From positions 10,139,001 to 10,203,000 of the forward strand of contig CATNEN010000001.1 in the NCBI GenBank assembly GCA_950097015.1: 64,000 bases of DNA. The letters are read 5' to 3'. Shown here in pieces: positions 45,264 through 56,148 of the stretch; the stretch's first letter is position 1, and each line of letters starts with the position of its first letter. Under the pieces are notes generated by a model. The model was not told the origin of the DNA. It was given only the letters and a program-made list of their open reading frames with translations, and ran no database searches. This DNA is from Macrostomum hystrix (lineage: Eukaryota > Platyhelminthes > Macrostomidae). The position numbers were made by a program, and so were the translations under genes.

Positions 45264-46375
45264 GTGGGTCGCGATTATGAAAAAAACGAAAAATTCTGCT
45301 GGCTCACATTCCCACTCGATTCCCGCAGCACACTCCACATCACATTGGCTATCAGAATTTGAGCTGCAGGCCAGGACATATGGACTCACGGACCCAGAAA
45401 AAGCCAGAATACTACCCCTGCTGCTGAGAGACAACGCCCGGAACCAGTACAGCAGCTTAGAACAGGCAGTGAGGGATGACTACACCCGCTTAATACAAGC
45501 GCTGAGAAACCTGTTTGATGTCCGAGTCTATAATAAAGGAGCGGCGAACCTGCAGCTCGCCATGAGAAAGATGCGCCCAGAGGAGGACATCAATAGATTC
45601 ATCGCTGATATACAGCGACTGGTAGATAATGCTGTATATCAGCAGCCAGCGGTCCAAGGAGAACAAGAGGAGGCCAGAAACCAGAGAATGGAGACGAACA
45701 GGAGGATAATCCAAGACGCAGTGATGATGTACGCGCAGCAGAACGCAGTACCGTCCGTCCCTAAGATCATTCCTCGCAAGAGCCCAGTTTAATACAGTGC
45801 CGGAGATGGTGCGCGAGGCCATCAAGTGGCAGGCACTGCAGGCCGCAGATGAGGAGACTGATCCAACGAAGAAGTTGACGCACCTCATCGCACAGCTTCA
45901 GGCCAAGTTGGAGACACCTCAACAGCAACCGAGCCAGATAGCTGCGGTAACGACACAGCAACAAGGACCGTGGAACCCACAAGGCCATTATGGACAGCAA
46001 GGCCAAGGAAATTGGAAGGACTATCGACCAAGACCTCGACCAAGGAATAGAGATGGTCGAGGACGCAACCAAGGAAGCCCCGGAGGAACAGGAGGAGGTC
46101 AACAGGGAACACCAACTGGAGGTCCGCAGGGATGGAAATCTCAGTCGAAAAGAGTAGCAGCGGTACGAGCGACCAAAGAAGAAGACGGCTCAGAGGAAGA
46201 AGAACAACAACAGCAACAACGATCAGAGCCGCAGTCGGAAGCAGCCGCGAGTTATTCAGAAGGAAAGCCGGAGAGACGACAGAAAGAGAAGACGATGACG
46301 CAGATCATCGAAGAAAGGCGCAGACTCAGAAAACAGTGGAAGAACGAAAAAAAGAGCCAGTATCAACATGATTAG
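45264..46375 (+). pseudogene. gag: gag (capsid/nucleocapsid) of the env-bearing retroelement
   Basis: An ATG in the context GCTATGTGGGTCGC is shared by both copies. The first part (to about 45790) has a helical, capsid-like composition (WLSEFELQARTYGL, NLQLAMRKMRPEEDINRF). A one-base shift near 45770-45797 moves the frame, after which the protein becomes Gln/Gly/Arg-rich (RPRPRPRNRDGRGRNQGSPG), as in a basic nucleocapsid. No CCHC knuckle is visible. After the TAG at 46373-46375 the same frame stays open and Arg-rich up to the env signal peptide, so the nucleocapsid region may once have been longer or read through. Confidence 0.65.
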
Positions 46376-46690
46376 GGTGTTTCCCAGCATAGAAAAGAGC
46401 AGGGAAAGCAGCCCGCTAGAAGTACACGCAGGCACAGAAGCGGAGTACCAGGAGGAGGTCCGGCAAAAGGGCAGACAGAGCAAGAACGTCGGAGAAGACG
46501 AGGAATACCGGAAGGTGATGAGGCCGGACACCAGAGACAACTTTACCAAGATGGAGAATGGAGAAGACCCCACGGAAGAATTGAAAAAGCCAGGCAAGAA
46601 AACCCAGGAGGGACTAACATCCGTTGGGATCAACCGGCGAAATCAAGTCGAGCGGAAAAGCCCAACCGAACGCATCAGACTAAGCCAGGA

Positions 46691-48786
46691 GTGTCCTTGA
46701 TGATGGGACTGTTCTGGACGCTGCTGATAGCGACCAGTTGGGGAATCGCTGGAGCCAGCAGAACCACAATGAAACACGCAGACTACGTGGACCCACTGGT
46801 GGTCTGCCCAAGAGAAAGCGAGCCGAACATCTTTGCTCTGCCGAGAAACGTGGAATGCAAGGCACCAAAGGCAGGGAAAGCAGGTCTGTTGCCAATTCAA
46901 GTGGACACCTATGTAGAAAATACAGCGACGCACCGCGATAACCTTAAACTATGTTTTCGGGAAAAGATAACGATCCGAGTTGCACACCCACCAACCTGGA
47001 TAGATGGTTACATGACCAATCTGAAGCTCTCGGTAAACATAGAAGGCCAGCAGATCACCAAGATGGAATGCGATAGATGGACCAAGGACGCCACAGTCAC
47101 GGACGGGAGATTGACACAGAGCAACCGAGACAACCTGGAACTTAAGCACTACACGACGTACCAATGGAGAAAAGAAGATTTCAACGAAATAATCGCCACC
47201 TAAAGGACCATCGAGAAGACAATCTCAACGGTGATCAGTGATATCCCGTTCTTTGTGAACAAAAGGGGGATGTCAAGCACAATAGTCCCTCTGAATAACT
47301 GTCAATACAAGTTGGGATTCTGCACTTCAGCTATGGATAGTAAAAGAGTGGTGACCATCCCGCTAGAAAGGCTAGTACCTGACCCATTTTGGCGATATCT
47401 GAACTATTACGACGAGACCTACGCCTTGACTGGAGAACTGAGACTACATAGCATATGGACCCCGAGCACAGAATACGAATACAAGTACAAGAAGGGACTG
47501 ACAATCCAAGGAGCAGTCAGAGCGGAGTGGTTCCACTCGGAGGACTGGACATACGCGTTAACATTCGAATCACCTCCACCGAGTGAGGAGTTCAGGTGCG
47601 GCGACAACATTATCAAGCTCTACACGGCGTATCAAGAGGTAAAGGTGAGGATAAACGTGACGGACGCAAACTTCCTGGCTACGATTGCAGGGACAAAGGC
47701 GGACAACACAAGGAAGAGACGAGAAATAGCAAGCGCAGAAACGACAGCAGCAAATTTACAGGCGCTAGAGAAGATAGCGGAAAAGCGACATTTGGAGCTG
47801 ACAAGACACATAGTGATGAACCAATGCCGCCAGCAACAGCTGATATTTCAATACATTAAGGCATTTTCCTAGCCACCCCTACAGTAGCCGCACGAATCTT
47901 GTTCAGGGATCAGATGATCACAGCGGAGATTGTGGGAGGGTTCATCAAGGTATGGAAATTCCACCCAGTAAAAAACTTTATGTTCGAACAGCCACTGTGG
48001 AAAAAAACATCTGCTTCCACAAGCCGCCGATAAAGTTCTGGGAAGACGGAATACAATACCAAGTATATGTAGATGTTCAGACCCTGCAAGTACGAGTACA
48101 AAGGCATGCCCCAGGATTGCCAGGGGTTAGCGATATGGGCGGCATCAGCCGCCTCCTCGCTGCGTCCGTCATGGAGGCTCCCTGCCGCTAAGTTAAGTCA
48201 TGCCCCAGGATTCCACAAGTGTAGCAACAACAGCGCGTATTGGCTACCAAAAGGCGAGACAGTGTACAAGGTGGACCAGAATTTCACTCAGTTCAGAGAA
48301 ATCAGGACGGCGACAAAGCTAACACCCGACACATGGGGAATCAACACGATGGAGACAATCAAGCTGGACCATATCAGATTTAGGGCGAGAGGAGAATACA
48401 ACCCTGCTGATTTTCAGAGTCCGATTACCGTTCATAACTTGTATATCCACGCAATAAACCAGCGAGAGTACCTATCGAGGACACTTGATCTACCGAGCAT
48501 GGAGGACATCACTGAACTGACAAGAAAACTACCAAAGGAGGAAAAATGGGAACAGTACATTAATCCCATAAAATTGCTGATCGGCAAAGGGATATTCGCG
48601 CGATTCTTCCAATTAACCACCGCCATAGCAGTCATTATAGTATACCTTACGGTCCTGATAAAACTCATCAAGTGCTGCTGCAGATTAAATACAAGAAGGA
48701 ATATCACTGCAGGGGACAGAATCCGGAGGAATATATTTCGTATCAGACGGAAAGAGAAAGAACAAGTCCAGCTGCAGGAGATATAG
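46691..48786 (+). pseudogene. env: env-like membrane glycoprotein, broken
   Basis: The first ORF opens with a signal-peptide-like stretch (MMGLFWTLLIATSWGIAGAS) and is Cys-containing. A TAA at 47201-47203 interrupts, then the same frame continues to 47872. A basic cleavage-type site (RKRR) near 47715 is followed by a heptad-like segment. After at least one frameshift and a roughly 94-bp insertion (48106-48213), a last ORF (48073-48786) ends with a hydrophobic transmembrane segment (TAIAVIIVYLTVLIKLI), cysteines and a basic tail. The layout (signal peptide, cleavage site, ectodomain, membrane anchor) is that of a viral-type envelope protein. The fusion-protein class was not recognised. Its position between gag and pol is unusual. 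It cannot be expressed intact as it stands. Confidence 0.65.
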
Positions 48787-48846
48787 ACGACATATAAACA
48801 TATTTAAACATAAACATACGTGACATATAAACGACTTAATCCGCCA

Positions 48847-49242
48847 ATGGAACAGTCACAACAGCGACTGTACCCGCAGATCAACGCCTGGCCACCACCG
48901 CTGGTAGCGCACATCAAAGCGAACACCAACACCACCGTCATCCAGATCCGGATTGGCAACCGAGTCTGCATGGCGCTGGTGGACACTGGAGCCGAGCGGT
49001 CTGTGATGGACGAACAGGAAGCCCGGAAAACAGGGGCTCCGTTCAGCGAGCCGAAGGAAAGACTGGAAGCCGTGGGTGGCAGTGTCATCCAACAGGTAGG
49101 CATGGTGCGTCTGCCAGTGGAAGCAGGCCCACAAGAAACGGTCCAAGTCGATTTTCATGTCATCAAACACATGCAGCAGGACCCATACAAGGTAATCCTG
49201 GGAACAGACTACATAGGCAAGCTAAAAAAGGAATCGCGGTGA
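48847..49242 (+). CDS. pro: Retropepsin-like aspartic protease of the env-bearing element
   Basis: An ATG 60 bp after the env-like frame. The active-site motif ALVDTGAERSVMD and the distal ILGTDYIGKL fit retroviral/Ty3 aspartic proteases, which act as dimers to cleave Gag-Pol. The frame is intact and ends at TGA 49240-49242, just past a slippery heptamer leading into RT. It has its own ATG rather than being continuous with gag, because env lies between them. Confidence 0.8.
   Translation: MEQSQQRLYPQINAWPPPLVAHIKANTNTTVIQIRIGNRVCMALVDTGAERSVMDEQEARKTGAPFSEPKERLEAVGGSVIQQVGMVRLPVEAGPQETVQVDFHVIKHMQQDPYKVILGTDYIGKLKKESR
49224..49230 (+). promoter_or_regulatory. Candidate -1 ribosomal frameshift site, protease to RT
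   Basis: The heptamer A AAA AAG is in the correct phase for the protease frame (codons CTA AAA AAG). A -1 slip enters the RT frame with no stop in between. Other frameshifts in this pol are mutations, so chance cannot be excluded. Confidence 0.5.
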
Positions 49243-52200
49243 ATCATCAGAGCAAAACAGCAGAGATTAACGGCACCTCCTACAAGATCTTGACGGTAAA
49301 AACAAAGCCACAGGAGAGAGCCGTCAAGGTGTGGACGACCCAAACTGTGAACCCAGGAGAAACGCGAGCAATACTGGTGAGATTGGATAAAGAAGAAGAT
49401 GAAAATCTCCCAGAGCAAGTGCTGTTTGAACCATCGCCGAGGATTTTAGCACGACGACCTATACGATTCACTCACGAAGTAGTGCATCCCGAACAAGACG
49501 GACACGTGACACTAGCGGTTACAAATGAGTCAGTAGAGCCAATCACACTGTACCAAGGGATGACGATTGGACACTACGACGTGGAAATCGAGACGAAGGA
49601 GCTGACGGAAATACCTACAGAAGACGAGGCAATGACTGAAGAGGAATTCAAGAAGGGGATAGACTGCGAAGGAGCAGAACTAACGGAAGAGCAGGAGGAA
49701 CAACTGAAGAACATGTTATGGAAAAACAAAGACGCGTTCTGCTTATCGGAGGACGATTTGGGATACACGGAGGTAGCAAAACACCAACTACACATCAAGC
49801 CAAATGAGGAAGTAAAACTGACGAAAAGGTATCCGATTCCGCATCAGTTAAGAGGGGAACTGCAGGCGATTATAGACAAGATGGAGAGGCAGGGAATAAT
49901 ACAGAAGGCAGCAACCCCATATATTTCTCCCCTCCTTCTAGTAAAAAAAGAAAGTCCAGCCAGGGGAAGATCCAAAATACCGACTCTGCATCGACTTTAG
50001 AGGACTCAACAATTACCTAGTCCCGGAAAGACAGTGTAACCCAAAAATATCGGATTTCCTGGCACAACTGAAAGGATCCACACGATTTTCAACGCTTGAC
50101 ATGGCACAAGCGTTCTTCCAGGTAGCACTGGAGGAGGAAAGTCAGAAGTATTGCGGCATAGCGACACCGGAAGGGTGCACATATACCTTCCGGGTGTCAC
50201 CGATGGGATTATCCACGTCACCAGCACTCTCAAGAGCGGCAGCAATCATCTTGAAAGGAGTACAGAATGTAGCTACCTATGTAGACGACCTACTTGTATA
50301 CACGGGAGATTTCCAGAGGCACTTGAATGCGTTAGATGAAATTCTAAAGAGACTCAAGCAACACAGATTGAAGCTAAAACTCCAAAAATGTAAGTTCCTG
50401 CAAAAACAGGTTAAATACCTAGGGTACATCATAGACAAAGACGGAATTCGAATAGATGACTCCCTTGTGGAAAAAAGTGCAGCAGATAAAGAAGCCGGAA
50501 ACAGTCACCCAGTTACGAGGATTTCTGGGATTATGCAACTTCTTCAGGAAGCACGTCCACCAATATGCCCAGAAGATGCACCCGTTGACAGACTCAAATG
50601 AACACCAGCTAGTAGGAATATAGCGATGAAGACAAAGCTGAAGTGGACGGAAGAGGCGGGAAAGACTTTCCAGAACATGAAGAAATGGTTAGCGGAAGAC
50701 CTCAGACTCACCCACCCAGACTTTGAGAAACGATTCATCATCTCGAGCGACGCTAGCACAACAGGAATAGGAGCGGTGCTTACCCAAGAAGACGAGATGG
50801 GAAGAGAAAGACCGATAGCATACTGCAGTAGACAGCTGACAGAGGCGGAAACGAGGTACTGAGTTACTCACCTAGAATTGTTAGCAGTTTACTATGCATT
50901 CAAACAATTCGAACAGCTTGTCTACGCAGCGAAAGTACCAACCTTGCTCAGAGTGGATCACCAACCATTGAGAGGTCTGTTCAACAACAAGACACTGCAA
51001 AGCAACCAGATTCTGAGATGGCTGTTATACATTCAGCAGTTCCAGTTCCAGATCGAACACCTTCCAGGAAACACGCCTAAGCATGCGGTTCCAGATATGC
51101 TCTCCAGACAATACGAACACCAGACACAGCAACCCAAAGTGGGTTACGTCAGGATCACCCACCCGATTCCAGGGGTAGAATCCCTGAGGACGGAACAAGC
51201 GAAAGATCCGGTATGCCACGAAATAAGGCAGCTGCTAGAAGGGGGCGACACCACAGGAGAACTGCACCCTAAGATAAGGAACCAGGTGCGGAAACAACTT
51301 TGGAAGTTCGCGGTCCTGCACGACATTGTGTAGAGAGTGGAAGACCAGACACAGCAGATGGTTTTACCATTCGTGTTCAGAGAAACTATCATGAGAGCAA
51401 TGCACGAACTGCCCTTCGCTGCACATCTGGGATTCGAAAAGACGCTAGAAAAAATCAGAAGACACTACTACTGGCCAACCATGGTAGCAGATGTGAAGCA
51501 ATACACGCAGAACTGTGAAGACTGCGCGAAAGACTGGGCAAGATGCAAAAGGGGATAATACAGACGCAGAAAGTGCCAGTGCGACCACTGGACAAAATAA
51601 GCATTGACATCGTTGGACCGCTAACACCCACGCAGTACAGGAAAGAAGTCTATACCCATGTCATGACGATATATTGTTGTCTCACGAAGTTTGCAATGGC
51701 CATTACCATCCCAGATCTGACAGCAAAAACGACAGCAGAGGTGATTTTCAACTTCTGCTGCACATTCGGAATACCGACAGTCATTACAACCGATAACGGT
51801 AGGAATTTTACAGCCAAGCTAGTGCAGGAGGCCTTGGAGGTGTTAGGCATTAAACAGATTTTCACGCTGCCATATAACCCAAGGGCCAATCAGGTGGAAC
51901 GACTACACTCCACACTACACAATATGCTGAGACATTACATAGCACAAGCCCCGCAAGACTGGATAAAATTCCTACCGGCAGTGCTTAATGCATATAACAC
52001 GGCGCAGCAGCAATCCTCAAGGTATTCACCTTACGAATTAGTTTTCGCGAAGCAGCCACTAATGCCCACGGAATTGGCCATCAGAAGTGACCTTTTAAAA
52101 TATATGCAGGAGGAGGACTTCACGGCACAATTGCCGGAGACGATCCGCCTCGCTAGGGAAGTAGCAAGACAGAACTTGATGAAGGCTCAGCAGGGCCCGA

Positions 52201-52485
52201 TTTCATAAAGCACTTGTCCGACAAATTACAACTGACAAGTGACAATTCCGTAAATTAATGCGTTTCATAAACATGACCTACAAGTTCTCAATTCGACAAG
52301 TTACAAGTTACAAGTGACAAGTAAAATTCGACAAATTAAAAGCGCTTTTCTCGGGGTTTTGACCATAGATATTTGCTGAATCAGTTGCTTCTGCGCAGAA
52401 TCGGCTCTTATATTCATCCGAGTTTGACAAGTGGTTGGGACACTTGTAACACAGATCGCAAACTTCTACTATATTTGATTACGCC

Positions 52486-52713
52486 ATGTCCGACACGGAA
52501 GATGAAGAGGAGTTGGCAATGCTGGCAAGACAATTTCCAAGGACATTCAAGGAACGTATTAATTTCCAGCCCCAAGGCTTTTACTTTTCTGAGCGTTTTA
52601 GACTCCGAACTGATCACGTGGAGAACTTGCTGCAAATAGTTGGACCTATTATTTCTCACAGCACGCGCAGGAACAATGACCATCGCCACCGACTGATTGA
52701 ATTTTTTCAGTGA
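52486..52713 (+). pseudogene. Harbinger transposase N-terminal fragment
   Basis: An ATG-started ORF of 75 codons with an acidic start (MSDTEDEEELAML) and then FRLRTDHVENLLQIVGPII and STRRNN. This matches the N-terminal region of Harbinger/HARBI1-type transposases, where such a segment precedes the DDE nuclease. The frame ends where the nuclease should begin, so the catalytic domain is deleted. Confidence 0.65.
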
Positions 52714-53090
52714 CACATACGACACTCCGAGTATTATGAATGACGGTGGATTGAGAGTGTAAAAACTAGAAAATCCCATTGTTCCCTTGGTAACGTTACA
52801 TATCATTGTCATGTGAGTTCTTGAGTTCATTACTAATTATTGTTACTGCTACTTGTTTGAAAATAGTTTAAAATGTAGCAATGTTACATGCGCTATTCGT
52901 GACCCAAACAATGTCATATGCTTTATTATTAACAATGTTAATTACAATACCCAAACAATGTTAAAGATATTATTATTATTATTATTGTTAGACTGTTCGT
53001 TCTCCTATTCAGGTTAGTGTTCTGTGATAATTGTTCACTTGATATTTCATGTCGTCACTGTCGTTGACTCACAGCAATAAAGAACAAGAA

Positions 53091-53821
53091 TCATTGCTTG
53101 CTCAGCTCACGCTCCAGGAGCTGGATTTCCAGGCATAGCTTCTTCTTCTTCAACTGTTGGATTTCAACGTCTTGTTCCCATCGTTTCCTCCTTAGCTCCT
53201 CGACGCTTTCGTCCTGCAGAAAGTCGGCGATGCGTCTCTTCCTTGTTTGACTTTGGGTCGTCTTCTGCGGATTGAGATCACAGACAGCAGGCTCCGATGG
53301 CCTCACGGTACTGGAAAATTGCTCACGGTCGTCTAAATAGAGATCCGCTACAGTCTCGACGAACTGTCCAGCGGACTCGTGCACGGGCAGACCACAGACT
53401 TGAGCAGAATTCTCTCCCAGAATTTCCAGAACTCTGCTGTCAACAGCTGTCAACGTCAACTCCCTGCCGCCACCACTGCCAGTTGAATTCCTTTTGTCAC
53501 GCTTCTCCTAGAAGGCAGTTACGTAAAAAAGTTTGTGTTAATAATTTTGTTATAGGGTGTGCTTACGTTAAAAAATTGCATCGTACCAGAGCTCGTCTCT
53601 TCAAATTGGCGCTCCAGTGTCTCTTAAGTATTTCCACGGGATTTTGACAGTTTCTGGTACAAAGCTGAATCCATCGCCGAACATGACTCCAGAATTTCCT
53701 GCCATTTTTTCTGCTTGTCTTTCTCCGTCAGTGTGCTACTAAACTTTCCAAACAAAACTTCTCTCCCATCTCCGATGCGCTCTAAAAGAAAAAGCTTGGC
53801 AGCCTCTTTCTCCTTCATAAT
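53091..53821 (-). pseudogene. SANT/Myb-like accessory protein of the Harbinger element
   Basis: Two minus-strand exons: 53821 to 53567 and 53507 to 53091, with a 59-bp intron (GTAAGC ... CTTCTAG). Exon 1 encodes a helical KQKKWQEILESCSAM segment. A one-base shift near 53645 must be crossed to reach the following EILKRHWSANLKRR helix. Exon 2 has STGSGGGRELTLTAVDSRVLEILG and a charged coiled-coil end. Harbinger elements usually pair the transposase with such a DNA-binding partner. It is defective because of the frameshift. Confidence 0.6.
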
Positions 53822-54856
53822 CAAACAGTAAGAACACTTTATAAAAATATAATGACTTGCGATCAGAGAATATTTAGTATACTGTGATAGAATGATAACG
53901 TAGCTTTAAAAAGTGAAGCAGATTTTCGAGTTCCGCCGGGAGTTTGGCTTTGGACCATAGACTAAAGAGGCAACACAAGTGTCTCCACAAAAATGGATCG
54001 ATTTCTCACAGTTTGCCCATAGACACCAGACACGATCTATTTTTAACACGAAGGGCGAGCTTCGGTTTATGAAACCGAAATCGTTGTCACTTGTCGCTTG
54101 TTGCTTGTAACTTGTCAAATTGTCACTTGTCGCTTGTAGGTTTTTTATGAAATCGGGCCCAGGTGACCAATGACCGGGCTAACAAGAACCGGAAGTCCAC
54201 GGAAATAACGGAACACACAAGAGTGATGGTGAGGATCCCGATGTCGCAAGCGAAACACGCGAATAAGTTCTCGGGGCCATTCACAGTGGTGAAAGTTGAA
54301 TCACCCACAGCAGTTTACATAGTGGACGAAAAGAACCCCCAGACCCCGCCGGTAAAAGTACACGCGGATAGACTGAAAATTCTGAACAATCCGGAGCCAC
54401 AAGGACTGCTACCAGATCTGAGGCCGGCGAACCCAGAGAGACTGAGAAGACAGCCGGCAAGGCGCTTACAGCAAGATGCAGCAGTTCAGGCTAGCGAGGA
54501 GCCGCCAGAGGAGCCGGCGGAACCCCGCTACCAGCTCCGGAGGCGACAGCCAGTGAAGTACTCTCACTAAGAGAGGCTCCAGAAGGGGGTGGGGACTCAA
54601 ATAACGAATATGGAGAGATATGCATCTTTTGTGGAGCAAATATTTAAGGTAGAGCAGGATAAGGAAAAAAGCAACAACACGCTACTTAGTAACTGACCAT
54701 GAGTAACATAAGGCAAAAATTATGTTAGAGATAAAATAGGAAAATTAATTAGGCAATATAAGACTCAATACCATGAAAAATCAATACAACGAGATAGTAA
54801 GATAAGAGTAGAGACCAAAAATAAAATCGGAAAACCATTCCAGCGCAGCACTCAAA

Positions 54857-55549
54857 ATGTACTACGACAAAGAATTTGATGCACTGGACCAGTACTCGGT
54901 TGCAGAAGCGCACGAGCAGAAGACATTCGTGCCGCCAATCTTCCCAACAAAGATGTCGTGGAAGACGGTCAAACGTCTTCCAGCAGAGGGCGCGGTATCA
55001 GGCCTACAACCAAGATGGATTAGAAGGCTGTCTGGACAGGAGGAAGGGAAAATATTATGGGTCAGACTCCGGACAGCTGTCCAATGTGCCACGGAGCTCA
55101 GAAGTGCAGCCAATGGTCACTCAGTCTGGGAGCTGTCACAACACCACCAGGAGGTAAATAACCTAAGGATCCCGGCCTATGTGGCATCGGCATTGACCAC
55201 GCGAAGGATCATCGAGGATCCGGTGAATCTGGTGTGGTTAGCATCATCAGAAGAGCCAGCCAGGGAACGACATACAATTTTCCTACACTACAACGAGGAG
55301 AAGACAGCGTACGAGGTCCACATCATGGAGGCCCACCCGAAGGGGTTCAAGAGGTTTTCGATAGTGCCGGAGGAGCTGCCCGTCGACCTGTCAGCAGCGG
55401 CAGCCATCGACACGGCCTGGCACGGAATGCTAAGCTATCACAACATTGACATGCACCGCCCAAAAGGAGGAAAAAAGCACCAAGAGAACATTATACAAGT
55501 CTTTATACATTATAAATTTAGCATTTCGACAAAAGTTATAATATTTTAG
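54857..55549 (+). CDS. Unknown ORF downstream of pol (accessory gene or 3' ORF)
   Basis: 230 codons from an ATG in AAAATGTACTAC, 286 bp past the pol stop, on the same strand. It has no cysteine-rich or membrane segments; a central region reads NLVWLASSEEPARERHTIFLHYNEE in part, and the last dozen residues look like read-through into AT-rich sequence. No family was recognised. Its position suggests an accessory ORF of the retroelement. Alternatives are a captured host exon or a piece of another element. The frame is uninterrupted although the neighbouring pol and env are broken. Confidence 0.45.
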   Translation: MYYDKEFDALDQYSVAEAHEQKTFVPPIFPTKMSWKTVKRLPAEGAVSGLQPRWIRRLSGQEEGKILWVRLRTAVQCATELRSAANGHSVWELSQHHQEVNNLRIPAYVASALTTRRIIEDPVNLVWLASSEEPARERHTIFLHYNEEKTAYEVHIMEAHPKGFKRFSIVPEELPVDLSAAAAIDTAWHGMLSYHNIDMHRPKGGKKHQENIIQVFIHYKFSISTKVIIF

Positions 55550-56145
55550 CACAAAACTAACTTTCTGTAATCACACTAGCACTACACTAAGTGCAAAAAA
55601 TGTGCTGAAATTTTATAGCCAAGTTTAGCTGAATGTAATGATCAAATGTTTTTTTTTAATTTTCTCAAAACCTTATATTAAAAAAATAATGGGTGTATTT
55701 GTAAGTAAATGTCTGTATACATTTTATTTTGGTTCTGTAACCAAGCTAGACAATTACCTATTGTGCATTGGAGCGTGAAAATCAACAAAAATGTTCATTA
55801 CTTTAATTATTGCAAATGATTTTTTTCATTTTGCATTGACATAAACAGATTTCAAATTATAGGCCTCAATAAATTTCAATAGGTTTATGCATTATAGACA
55901 AATATATGTATTCTAAAATAGTGCAAAAAATTATATCACTACATTTTTTTGAATATTTGAAAAAAACATTTTTTGAATATTTGAATATAAATATTATTTC
56001 CTCCCAATTGGAAGAGTCAAGAAATAAAGATTATTTTAAGAATGTTTGTTCTCTGTTTATGCACTAAGGATTTAAGATGTTAATACAGGATCTACGTGTA
56101 AAACATGCTTACAACCATTGTTCATCCTCTCGTCGCAGGGCAAGC
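55550..56145. other. AT-rich spacer
   Basis: No gene or known element was recognised. Runs of A and T and short direct repeats (TTTTTTGAATATTTGAA twice near 55945-55985) are present. No right-hand LTR of the retroelement was found. Confidence 0.4.
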
Positions 56146-56148
56146 CTT

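Larger units (their letters stand above)
52194..54159. mobile_element. PIF/Harbinger DNA transposon inserted in integrase
   Basis: Perfect 16-bp terminal inverted repeats (GGCCCGATTTCATAAA and its complement) with a 3-bp duplication CAG (52191-52193 and 54160-54162), the size typical of PIF/Harbinger. Internal arrays of ACAAGTGACAA-like motifs extend both ends. It carries remnants of the usual two Harbinger genes: a transposase N-terminus (+) and a SANT/Myb-like protein (-). Removing the element and one CAG rejoins the integrase in frame. It lacks the DDE catalytic part, so it is non-autonomous. Confidence 0.85.
49230..54570 (+). pseudogene. pol: pol: reverse transcriptase, RNase H, integrase, interrupted by a Harbinger element
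   Basis: RT motifs include FSTLDMAQAFFQV, VSPMGLSTSPAL and YVDDLLVYTG (about 50080-50300). RNase H starts near 50735 (IISSDASTTGIGAVL). The integrase has a zinc-binding region (HELPFAAH, NCEDC), then SIDIVGP, TTDNGRNF and QVERLHSTL (DD34E spacing as read). A C-terminal GPF module resumes after the insertion (54163-54570). Breaks: frameshifts near 49965, 50476, 50600-50625 and 51545; TGA at 50860-50862; TAG at 51331-51333. The insertion at 52194-54162 is a separate event. It would once have made a full polyprotein for reverse transcription and integration. Confidence 0.8.
43409..55549 (+). mobile_element. Ty3/gypsy-class retroelement with env-like gene between gag and pol, decayed
   Basis: In order: LTR/leader region (43409 to about 45260), gag (about 45264-46375), env-like ORFs (46691-48786), protease (48847-49242), RT-RNase H-integrase (49230-54570, interrupted) and a further ORF (54857-55549). 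The leader parallels 16917-18922. A right-hand LTR was not found, so the 3' end is open or lost, and the left boundary is set only by where the similarity starts. There are several frameshifts and stops plus a Harbinger insertion. A purine-rich AGAAGGGGGTGGGGA at about 54573-54587 could be a polypurine tract. Confidence 0.75.

Noticed and set aside
54571-54856. 3' LTR of the env-bearing element
   Set aside because: A purine-rich stretch is present, but no copy of the 5' leader follows, and a coding frame starts instead.
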